A DNA stretch of 9,163 bases, from the NCBI GenBank assembly GCA_043746555.1, contig JAYTQU010000273.1:1-9163 (forward strand), written 5' to 3'. Source of the stretch: CAZQYC01 sp043746555. Lineage in GTDB: Bacteria > Pseudomonadota > Gammaproteobacteria > Steroidobacterales > Steroidobacteraceae. Positions within the stretch are counted from its first letter, which is position 1. Each line of letters begins with the position of its first letter. Shown piece by piece: positions 1 to 6,088 of this stretch. Position numbers and translations under genes: made by a program. The notes beneath the pieces were generated by a model. The model made no database searches. It saw nothing but the letters and a program-made list of their open reading frames with translations, and was not told the DNA's origin.

Positions 1-1064
1 AACATTTGCATCGGCGCCGACAAAACGCGCATTCGTGTAATCCCTAAATCACGCAGTATTTGCGCGCCGATGCCGTAGGTGCGCAACACTTTTGCGCCGA
101 CTGCCCGCGACGATACGGCACCCGTCTTCAACCCGTGCACGGCTTCCATCAGTTCGCGCGCCGATTCGTCGGGACGCAATAGCACAACAACGCCCGCGTG
201 CTCTTTTGCAATACGCGCCATCGCATCGCGCAGCGGCCACCCGAGATGCTCGTTACGAATTCCCACCGCGTCGCGCAGCGTATCCTTTAGATGTACGCGC
301 ACCAAAGGCGGCGTGGAAGATTTCAAATCGCCGTGAACGAATGCCAAGTGGACGGTGCGATTCACATGATCTTCGAATGAGTACATTCGAAAAGAACCAA
401 ACTCGGTTTCGATGTCCTGTTCATCGATGCGTTCGACGGACTGTTCTTTCTCCAGTCGATAGCGAATCAAATCGGCGATGGTGCCGATCTTGAGGCCGTG
501 CTGCTTGGCGAATACTTCTAATTGCGGACGACGCGCCATCGTGCCATCGTCATTCAATATTTCCACAATCGCGCTCGCCGGCACGCAACCCGCCAGTCGC
601 GCCAAATCGCAACCCGCTTCGGTATGGCCGGCGCGAGTTAACACGCCGCCCGGCTGTGCCATTAACGGAAAGATGTGACCTGGATGCCGCAAGTCTTCGG
701 CGCACGCATCGGGACGCACCGCCGTTTTAATCGTATGCGCGCGATCGTGCGCCGAGATGCCGGTCGTTACGCCTTCGGCCGCTTCGATAGACAATGTAAA
801 ATTAGTCGCATGACTTTCGTTGGTGTCAGACACCATGAGCGGCAAGCGCAGTTGCTTGCAACGTTCGCGCGTTAACGTCAAACAAATGAGTCCACGGCCG
901 AACCGCGCCATGAAATTAATGTCTTCGGCGCGCGCGTGCTCGGCGGCCATGATGAGATCGCCTTCGTTCTCGCGCGCTTCGTCGTCCATGATGACCGCCA
1001 TCTTGCCGGCTCGTAGGTCGGCAATGATGTCTTCGATGGAATTGAGACTCGTGTTGGTACTCAT
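1..1064 (-). CDS. ribBA: 3,4-dihydroxy-2-butanone 4-phosphate synthase with degenerate GTP cyclohydrolase II-like C-terminal domain (RibBX type), 3' end missing
   Basis: The N-terminal half (residues about 8-205) is a DHBP synthase, which converts ribulose 5-phosphate to the four-carbon precursor of riboflavin. Visible family motifs are the acidic loop DDEARENEGDL (27-37), EAAEGVTTGISAHDR (94-108), RHPGHIFPL (126-134), GGVLTRAGHTEA (139-150) and NDDGTMARRP (171-180). The C-terminal half (about 220 onward) aligns with RibA around PLVRVH (253-258) and YGIGAQILRDLG (330-341). It lacks the three zinc cysteines and the RQEGRGIGL-like catalytic stretch, so GTP cyclohydrolase activity is not expected; this matches the known proteobacterial RibBX variant. 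The start is ATG at 1064, 8 nt after the ribE stop, with no clear Shine-Dalgarno, so translation may be coupled to ribE. 354 codons are present; the frame runs off the window, probably 15-25 residues before the natural end. Databases usually label such proteins RibBA. Confidence 0.93.
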   Translation of the reverse strand, partial: MSTNTSLNSIEDIIADLRAGKMAVIMDDEARENEGDLIMAAEHARAEDINFMARFGRGLICLTLTRERCKQLRLPLMVSDTNESHATNFTLSIEAAEGVTTGISAHDRAHTIKTAVRPDACAEDLRHPGHIFPLMAQPGGVLTRAGHTEAGCDLARLAGCVPASAIVEILNDDGTMARRPQLEVFAKQHGLKIGTIADLIRYRLEKEQSVERIDEQDIETEFGSFRMYSFEDHVNRTVHLAFVHGDLKSSTPPLVRVHLKDTLRDAVGIRNEHLGWPLRDAMARIAKEHAGVVVLLRPDESARELMEAVHGLKTGAVSSRAVGAKVLRTYGIGAQILRDLGITRMRVLSAPMQM

Positions 1065-1072
1065 GATCAAGT

Positions 1073-1678
1073 TTAAGGCGCGTTGCGCATGCGGTCGAGG
1101 TAGCGCGCAATCATATCGATTTCGATGTTGACGTGCGTACCCACTTGATAGTTTCGCAAGTTGGTCTGTGCCCGCGTGTGCGGAATGAGATTGACATCGA
1201 AGCGAGTCTTGTCGCTTAAGTCGCTCACCCCATTGACGGTGAGACTCACGCCGTCGATGCAAATCGAACCTTTGGGTGCCACGTAACGACCGAGATTTTT
1301 CGGAATTTCAAACTCGACACGCATTGAGCGCCCGTCATCCTTCATTGCGACCACCGTACCGAGCGCATCGACATGGCCACTCACGTAGTGACCGCCGAGC
1401 GCATCGCCCGCGCGCAACGCTTTCTCCAAATTGATTTCCGTGCCGACTTGCCACGACTGCAATGTCGTAACTGTCAACGATTCGCGCGACACATCGGCAT
1501 AGAACGAATGCGCATCGAGCTTGGTCACGGTAAGGCAGCAGCCGCTACACGCGATGCTATCGCCAATCGTCACGGTTGCCAGATCGAAACTCGGCGCATC
1601 GACGCAAAGTTCCACGTCGCCGTTTTTTTGCACGACTTGCGCAATTTTCCCGACCGCTTGGATAATTCCCGTGAACAT
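1073..1678 (-). CDS. ribE: Riboflavin synthase, alpha chain
   Basis: Last enzyme of riboflavin synthesis: dismutates two 6,7-dimethyl-8-ribityllumazine molecules to riboflavin and the pyrimidine precursor, in the cytoplasm. At 201 residues it has the usual length and the internal duplication of two lumazine-binding barrels (about 1-97 and 98-190). The N-terminus MFTGIIQAVGKI is the hallmark start. The first repeat carries SGCCLTV and the second DGVSLTVNG. GGHYVSGHVD marks the start of the second half. The frame is open upstream to 1759, but the start at 1678 is chosen because MFTGII is the conserved N-terminus and because its ATG overlaps the ribD stop by one base (TGATG), a classic coupling arrangement. 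A weak purine stretch (AAGGCGAG) precedes it. E. coli calls the same enzyme ribC. Confidence 0.96.
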   Translation of the reverse strand: MFTGIIQAVGKIAQVVQKNGDVELCVDAPSFDLATVTIGDSIACSGCCLTVTKLDAHSFYADVSRESLTVTTLQSWQVGTEINLEKALRAGDALGGHYVSGHVDALGTVVAMKDDGRSMRVEFEIPKNLGRYVAPKGSICIDGVSLTVNGVSDLSDKTRFDVNLIPHTRAQTNLRNYQVGTHVNIEIDMIARYLDRMRNAP

Positions 1679-2790
1679 CACTCGCCTTGCTTTACCGGAC
1701 GTAGACGCACGCGCATATCTTTGCCGGTGCGACCTACGTCGTGTAATTGGTAATTCCACCGCGCCGCCATCGTTTCGATTTGCGGCATCGCGAACATTGA
1801 ACGCGATTCGTTGCCCAGCACGATCGGCGCCATATAAATGAGCAACTCATCGACCAGCCCCAACTCTACCAAACGGCCGGATAGTCGAGGCCCTGCTTCG
1901 ACTAACAACTCGTTGCAGCCACGCGTATCAAGAGCCTTAAGTGCAGAAGGTAAATCCACACGCCCGTTTTCGTCCGCCGCGACTTGCAATACTTCCGCAC
2001 CGACCGCCACCAGCGGTGCAATGAGCGTCTCATCGTCGCGAGTGGTGAATAGCAACACAGAACCGGGCTCCTTAAATATTTTTGCGGTGGATGGTGTTTT
2101 CAACGGTGAGTCGCAGATCACTCGCAGCACGTGCCGACCTTGCATGTCGATCTCCGGCGCACGCACGGTCAGTCGCGGATCGTCGGCGAAAATCGTACCG
2201 CTACCGGTCATGATTGCGGAGCTGCGCGCGCGCTGACGCTGCACATCGGCGCGCGATTCCTCTCCCGTAATCCACTGGCTAGTCCCATTCGCCAAGGCCG
2301 TCTTGCCATCGATGCTCGCGCCCACTTTAACGGTGACCCACGGTCTGCCCATCGTCATGCGATGAAAAAAACCGATATTGAGTTCGCGTGCTTGCGCCGC
2401 CATGAGTCCCGACGACACTTTAATTGCGGCCGCTTGCAACGCCGCTGCGCCACTGCCGTTCACTTGTGGATTGGGATCGGCGACGGAATACACAACGCGC
2501 TTCACGCCGGCCTTGATTAACGCATCGCTACACGGCGGTGTGCGCCCATGATGCGAACATGGTTCGAGCGTGACATACACTGTCGCGCCTCGCGCGGCAT
2601 CGCCCGCCATCAGCAATGCATTCGCTTCGGCATGCGGACCGCCGATCGGACTCGTGAACCCTTCGCCGACGATTTCTTCGTCGCGCACAATCACGCAGCC
2701 CACTCGCGGATTAGGGTCGGTCGTGTAAAGTCCGCGCCGCGCGAGTCGCAGCGCGCGCGCCATCATGTCGTTGTCGAAAGAGGAAGGCAT
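1678..2790 (-). CDS. ribD: Bifunctional diaminohydroxyphosphoribosylaminopyrimidine deaminase / 5-amino-6-(5-phosphoribosylamino)uracil reductase
   Basis: Catalyses the second and third steps of riboflavin synthesis from GTP: deamination of the pyrimidine ring, then NADPH-dependent reduction of the ribosyl side chain. The N-terminal cytidine-deaminase-like domain (about 5-145) has the zinc site HAE (His53, Glu55) and PCSHHGRTPPC (Cys78, Cys87). The C-terminal reductase domain (about 148-366) begins RPWVTVKVGASIDGKTA and contains GSGTIFADDPRLTVR (196-210) and the LLVEAGPRLSG nucleotide-binding segment. At 370 residues it is full length and intact. The start used is the ATG at 2790. No Shine-Dalgarno precedes it, since the sequence just upstream is CCATCCTA followed by a heptamer repeat array. 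A second Met pair at residues 9-10 is a possible alternative start but also lacks a binding site. It overlaps ribE by one base. Confidence 0.96.
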   Translation of the reverse strand: MPSSFDNDMMARALRLARRGLYTTDPNPRVGCVIVRDEEIVGEGFTSPIGGPHAEANALLMAGDAARGATVYVTLEPCSHHGRTPPCSDALIKAGVKRVVYSVADPNPQVNGSGAAALQAAAIKVSSGLMAAQARELNIGFFHRMTMGRPWVTVKVGASIDGKTALANGTSQWITGEESRADVQRQRARSSAIMTGSGTIFADDPRLTVRAPEIDMQGRHVLRVICDSPLKTPSTAKIFKEPGSVLLFTTRDDETLIAPLVAVGAEVLQVAADENGRVDLPSALKALDTRGCNELLVEAGPRLSGRLVELGLVDELLIYMAPIVLGNESRSMFAMPQIETMAARWNYQLHDVGRTGKDMRVRLRPVKQGE

Positions 2791-2796
2791 TAGGAT

Positions 2797-2894
2797 GGCT
2801 TGTGGGTTGTAGGCTGTTGGCTGTGGCCGGAATAGACGGAAGCGGTCAGCATTATTTTCTTACCTTTAGTCTACAGCCTTCAGTCTACGGGCTG
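2797..2894. repeat. Inverted pair of heptamer arrays in the ribD/nrdR gap (locus A)
   Basis: The left arm (2797-2831) is five 7-bp units close to NGGYTGT, for example AGGCTGT and TGGCTGT. The right arm (2867-2894) is four 7-bp units alternating CAGTCTA-like and CAGCCTT-like. The reverse complement of 2873-2888 matches 2809-2824 at 13 of 16 bases, so the two arms can pair around a loop of about 48 nt. The left arm ends 6 nt before the ribD start codon, where a ribosome-binding site would be expected. There is no run of T after the stem, so it does not look like a simple intrinsic terminator. Confidence 0.75.
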
Positions 2895-2901
2895 ATTGCA
2901 A

Positions 2902-3414
2902 TCACTTTTTCTTCGTCTCGCCACTCCACAACGGCAGCTGATCGACGCCTTCTACGCGTAGTGGCCGATGTTTGAGCCGCTCAATCTCTTCGCGAAAGGC
3001 TTCCACATCTTGAAAGCTGCGATACACCGACGCGAAGCGCACGTAGGCCACCTCATCCAAGTGCCGCAATTCTTCCATCGCCATTTCGCCGACCATTCGC
3101 GACGCCACTTCTCGCTCGCCCAAATTCCGCAGCTTGTGACAAATGTGCGCCACCGCCGCGTCTAATGCTTCGCTCGGCACCGGCCGTTTTTCCAATGCCT
3201 TGAGCATACTGCCACGCAGCTTGATCTCATCGAACGGCTCGCGACTCGCGTCGCTCTTCACCACGCGCGGCAACACAAGTTCAGCGGTTTCAAACGTCGT
3301 AAATCGCTCGCCGCATTGCAAGCATTCGCGTCGCCGACGAATCTGCTGCCCCTCGCCCGCCAAACGCGAGTCGTTGACCTTGGTCTCCTCGTGATTGCAG
3401 AAAGGGCAGTGCAT
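2902..3414 (-). CDS. nrdR: Transcriptional repressor NrdR
   Basis: Nucleotide-sensing repressor of ribonucleotide reductase genes; it binds NrdR boxes and senses ATP/dATP through an ATP-cone. The N-terminal zinc ribbon shows MHCPFC (Cys3, Cys6) and CLQC (Cys31, Cys34), with VNDSR and RRRREC in between as in the family. The ATP-cone spans about residues 48-140 (PRVVKSD...FASVYRSF). The length of 170 residues is slightly above the common 150-160 because of a lysine-ending C-terminal tail. The ATG at 3414 gives the invariant MHCPFC start. Upstream bases are CCTTCTTCCC, with no Shine-Dalgarno, and then a heptamer array. Its place between glyA and ribD is common in beta- and gammaproteobacteria. 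No NrdR box is recognised in this window, so its targets lie elsewhere. Confidence 0.96.
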   Translation of the reverse strand: MHCPFCNHEETKVNDSRLAGEGQQIRRRRECLQCGERFTTFETAELVLPRVVKSDASREPFDEIKLRGSMLKALEKRPVPSEALDAAVAHICHKLRNLGEREVASRMVGEMAMEELRHLDEVAYVRFASVYRSFQDVEAFREEIERLKHRPLRVEGVDQLPLWSGETKKK

Positions 3415-3430
3415 GGGAAGAAGGTCGCTG

Positions 3431-3518
3431 GGCTACCGGCTACTGGCTACTGGCTACTGGCCAGAGACGAATCGCCGAGTCGGACCAACCGCCTCCAGCC
3501 GCTAGCCTCCAACCTGCG
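3431..3518. repeat. Inverted pair of heptamer arrays in the nrdR/glyA gap (locus B)
   Basis: The left arm (3431-3458) is one GGCTACC followed by three perfect copies of GGCTACT, then a partial unit GGCC. The right arm (about 3484-3518) is a run of degenerate units such as GCCTCCA and GCCGCTA in the opposite sense. When the right arm is reverse-complemented, a 17-nt stretch agrees with the left arm at 12 positions, so it forms an imperfect hairpin. The spacer is about 25 nt. This is the most regular tandem array in the window, and it lies 16 nt upstream of the nrdR start codon. Confidence 0.8.
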
Positions 3519-3527
3519 CGAAGCGCA

Positions 3528-4781
3528 TCACGCATACACCGGAAACTTCTTACAGACTTCGAGCACTTGATTACGCACACGCGCGATTACCGCTTCGTTG
3601 CTTAGATCGCCGAGGACATCTGCAATCCAATTTGAAAGCTGCACAACTTCCGCTGCGCCGAACCCGCGCGTCGTCACGGCAGGTGAACCGATGCGCAATC
3701 CGCTGGTGACAAACGGCGAACGCGGATCGTTCGGTACGGCGTTTTTGTTGACCGTGATGTTCGCGCGATCGAGCGCAGCGTCGGCGTCTTTGCCGGTGAT
3801 GTTCTTGTCGATAAGATCGACCAGAAATAAATGATTGTCGGTGCCGCCGGAAACAATTTTATAACCGCGTTGCATGAGCGACTTCGCCATCGCTCGCGAA
3901 TTTTCGAGCACTTGCTTTTGATATACAGTGAACTCCGGTTGCAGCGCTTCTAGAAACGCGACCGCCTTCGCCGCTATCACATGCATCAGCGGTCCACCTT
4001 GTGTGCCGGGGAACACCATCGAGTTGAGTTTCTTGGCGATCTCTTCATTCGCTCGCGCCAAAATCAAACCGCCGCGCGGTCCGCGCAGCGTCTTGTGAGT
4101 GGTTGTGGTCACGACGTCGGCAAATGGGATTGGATTCGGATACAGGCCCGCAGCCACCAATCCGGCGACATGCGCCATATCGACAACAAGATACGCGCCG
4201 ACCGAATCGGCTATCGCGCGAAAGCGCTCGAAGTCGAGCACGCGTGAATAAGCCGAGAATCCCGCAATAATCATTCGCGGCCGGTGTTCCATCGCCAAGC
4301 GTTGCACTTGATCGTAGTCGATCAATCCCGTGCTCGAATCCAAACCGTATTGCACCGATTTAAAAATCTTGCCGGAGAAATTCACCTTCGCGCCGTGCGT
4401 CAAATGGCCGCCGTGATCCAGACTCATACCGAGCAGCGTGTCGCCGGCATTAATTAGCGCGAGATAAACCGCCGCGTTCGCTTGCGACCCGGAATGCGGT
4501 TGCACGTTCGCATAAGCCGCGCCGAATAATTTCTTGGCGCGCTCGATGGCTAACGATTCGACCACATCGACGTGCTCGCAGCCACCGTAGTAACGTTTGC
4601 CCGGATAGCCTTCGGCATACTTATTCGTCAGCACTGTGCCCTGCGCTTCCAACACGCGCGGGCTCGCATAATTTTCCGATGCGATCAACTCAATGTGTTC
4701 TTCTTGACGTCGACGCTCGGCATCCAGAGCGGCTTGCAACGCGGGATCGAAACTCGCGATATTGGTATCGGCTGAAAACAT
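3528..4781 (-). CDS. glyA: Serine hydroxymethyltransferase
   Basis: PLP enzyme that interconverts serine and glycine with transfer of a one-carbon unit to tetrahydrofolate. It is the main source of glycine and of C1 units for purines, thymidylate and methionine. At 417 residues it has the same length as the E. coli enzyme. Visible motifs are ELIASENYAS (31-40), NKYAEGYPGKRYYGG (53-67), SGSQAN (97-102), the PLP-contacting DMAHVAGL (201-208) and the Schiff-base lysine in TTTTHKTLRGPRGG (Lys230), ending in KFPVYA as in enterobacteria. The start is ATG at 4781, supported by a perfect GGAGG six bases upstream. It follows dnaJ by 57 bp, a gap with no heptamer array. Its position between the chaperone block and nrdR-rib makes it the junction gene. 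Confidence 0.97.
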   Translation of the reverse strand: MFSADTNIASFDPALQAALDAERRRQEEHIELIASENYASPRVLEAQGTVLTNKYAEGYPGKRYYGGCEHVDVVESLAIERAKKLFGAAYANVQPHSGSQANAAVYLALINAGDTLLGMSLDHGGHLTHGAKVNFSGKIFKSVQYGLDSSTGLIDYDQVQRLAMEHRPRMIIAGFSAYSRVLDFERFRAIADSVGAYLVVDMAHVAGLVAAGLYPNPIPFADVVTTTTHKTLRGPRGGLILARANEEIAKKLNSMVFPGTQGGPLMHVIAAKAVAFLEALQPEFTVYQKQVLENSRAMAKSLMQRGYKIVSGGTDNHLFLVDLIDKNITGKDADAALDRANITVNKNAVPNDPRSPFVTSGLRIGSPAVTTRGFGAAEVVQLSNWIADVLGDLSNEAVIARVRNQVLEVCKKFPVYA

Positions 4782-4787
4782 TGAACG

Positions 4788-4792
4788 CCTCC
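4788..4792 (-). promoter_or_regulatory. Ribosome-binding site of glyA
   Basis: GGAGG on the minus strand, six bases before the glyA ATG. It is the strongest Shine-Dalgarno in the window and fixes the glyA start. It contrasts with the neighbouring nrdR, ribD and dnaJ, which show none. Confidence 0.8.
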
Positions 4793-4838
4793 AAAGTGGA
4801 AAGGCGATTGTACAACAGCTAAGACGGTACAGCGGGCG

Positions 4839-5966
4839 TTAGAGCTTTTCGAAGAAGCGTTTTACGCCGTCAACCCACGAATTTGCGCGCGGGTTGTGTC
4901 CGCCGCTATCCCCTTCCAAAGAGTGGTTAAACTTGCGCAATAATTCCTTTTGGTCTTCGTTGAGTTTTACCGGCGTCTCCACCATCACCTTACAGAATAA
5001 ATCACCCACCGCACCACCGCGTACCGGCCTGACACCCTTGTCGCGAAGTCGAAACACGCGACCTGACTGAGTTTCCGCAGGGACCTTGAGCGAGACCGAA
5101 CCGTTGAGTGTCGGCACGTCCACACTACCGCCCAACGTCGCGGTAGCAAAACTCACCGGCACTTCACACGAAAGATGACTGCCGTCGCGTTGGAAGATCG
5201 CATGTTCGCGCACGTGAACTTCCACGTATAAATCGCCCGCGGGTCCACCGTTGCGCCCCGCTTCGCCTTCGCCGTTCAAACGAATGCGATCGCCGTTATC
5301 GACGCCCGCCGGCACTTTAACGGCGAGTGTTTTTTTGCGACGTACGCGCCCTTGACCCAAACACGGATCGCAGGGCTGCGAAATGATTTTCCCGCGGCCT
5401 TTACAGCGTGGACAAGTTTGCTGAACGGCAAACGGACCTTGCCGCATATGCACCTGGCCTTGGCCGCCGCAGGTTTCGCAGTTGGTGGTTTTCGAACCGG
5501 GCGCTGCGCCGCTACCATTGCATTTTTCGCATTCGCCGAGCGTCGTAAATTCGATGTTGACCGAATCGCCGAACACCGCTTGTTCGAGCTTAAGTTCTAA
5601 GTCGTAACGCAGATCGGCGCCGCGATACACCTGCCGCCCGCCGCCGCGACGCGCGCCGCCAAAAATATCGCCGAACACATCGCCGAAAATATCGCCGAAC
5701 ACATCGGCGCCGCCGAATCCGCCGCCACCGCCGCGACCGTGCTCGAGTCCTGCATGTCCGTGTTGATCGTAAATCGCGCGTTTTTGCGCATCGGTCAAAA
5801 CTTCATAGGCTTCTTTGGCTTCTTTGAAATTGTCTTCCGATCCCTTGTTGTCCGGATTGCGATCGGGATGATGCTTCATCGCCAAACGACGATACGCTTT
5901 CTTGATTTCGGCCTCGCTCGCGGTGCGCGGCACATCGAGGACTTGGTAGTAATCGCGTTTGGACAT
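4839..5966 (-). CDS. dnaJ: Chaperone protein DnaJ (Hsp40)
   Basis: Co-chaperone that delivers unfolded clients to DnaK and stimulates its ATPase. The 375 residues are full length. Domains in order: J domain (1-70) with the HPD motif at 33-35; a G/F-rich linker (about 75-112) containing the repeat VFGDIFGD; a zinc-binding domain with four CxxCxGxG motifs (Cys146/149, 163/166, 185/188, 199/202); two C-terminal beta-sandwich client domains with GDLYVEV (244-250) and GDLFCKV; and a dimerisation tail. The start is ATG at 5966, giving the standard MSKRDYYQVL. No Shine-Dalgarno lies upstream (GACCGAATA precedes the ATG), and a long hairpin separates it from dnaK. I infer that DnaJ is made at a lower level than DnaK or by translational re-initiation. 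Confidence 0.97.
   Translation of the reverse strand: MSKRDYYQVLDVPRTASEAEIKKAYRRLAMKHHPDRNPDNKGSEDNFKEAKEAYEVLTDAQKRAIYDQHGHAGLEHGRGGGGGFGGADVFGDIFGDVFGDIFGGARRGGGRQVYRGADLRYDLELKLEQAVFGDSVNIEFTTLGECEKCNGSGAAPGSKTTNCETCGGQGQVHMRQGPFAVQQTCPRCKGRGKIISQPCDPCLGQGRVRRKKTLAVKVPAGVDNGDRIRLNGEGEAGRNGGPAGDLYVEVHVREHAIFQRDGSHLSCEVPVSFATATLGGSVDVPTLNGSVSLKVPAETQSGRVFRLRDKGVRPVRGGAVGDLFCKVMVETPVKLNEDQKELLRKFNHSLEGDSGGHNPRANSWVDGVKRFFEKL
5662..5706. repeat. 24-bp tandem duplication within the dnaJ G/F region
   Basis: Bases 5662-5682 and 5686-5706 are an identical 21-bp direct repeat with a 24-bp period, encoding two consecutive eight-residue units of the type VFGDIFGD (about residues 89-104 of DnaJ). 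It stays in frame. Such nucleotide-level identity suggests recent duplication or slippage rather than only protein-level selection for Gly/Phe. Confidence 0.85.
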
Positions 5967-6001
5967 TATTCGGTCAACGATTCAAGCACAAATCGAATTT
6001 T

Positions 6002-6084
6002 CGGGACCCGAGACACGAGACGCGGGACTCGACGGAACCGAATTCTAGTTCCTTCGCGTCCCGCGTCTCGCGTCGCATGTCTCG
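6002..6084. repeat. Inverted pair of heptamer arrays in the dnaJ/dnaK gap, strong hairpin (locus C)
   Basis: The left arm (6002-6033) is tandem units of the CGAGACG / CGGGACT type. The right arm (6056-6083) is units of the GCGTCTC / GCGTCCC type. Bases 6016-6038 pair with 6048-6070 at 21 of 23 positions around a 9-nt loop (6039-6047). The outer 14 bases of each arm pair less well (9 of 14). The resulting stem of up to 37 bp would sit in the transcript 5 nt after the dnaK stop and about 36 nt before the dnaJ start. No T-run follows the stem on the transcribed strand, so a role in mRNA stability or attenuation is only an inference. Confidence 0.85.
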
Positions 6085-6088
6085 TTCT

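Noticed and set aside
1679..1759. Longer N-terminus for riboflavin synthase
   Set aside because: The extension is basic and unlike the family, overlaps ribD, and the conserved MFTGII start with the TGATG overlap is clear.
1065..2901. FMN riboswitch in the riboflavin gene set
   Set aside because: No RFN-type conserved leader fits in the 8-nt, overlapping or roughly 110-nt gaps; the ribD/nrdR gap is filled by the heptamer arrays.
3431..3518. CRISPR array at the GGCTACT repeats
   Set aside because: The units are 7 bp in direct tandem with no unique spacers and no cas genes nearby.
4807..4812. TACAAT as a -10 box for glyA
   Set aside because: No -35 hexamer at 16-18 bp; possible but not supported enough to list as a promoter.
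5980..5986. CTTGAAT before dnaJ as a sigma-32 -35 box
   Set aside because: No CCCCAT-like -10 sequence follows at 12-16 bp; that distance already falls inside dnaJ.
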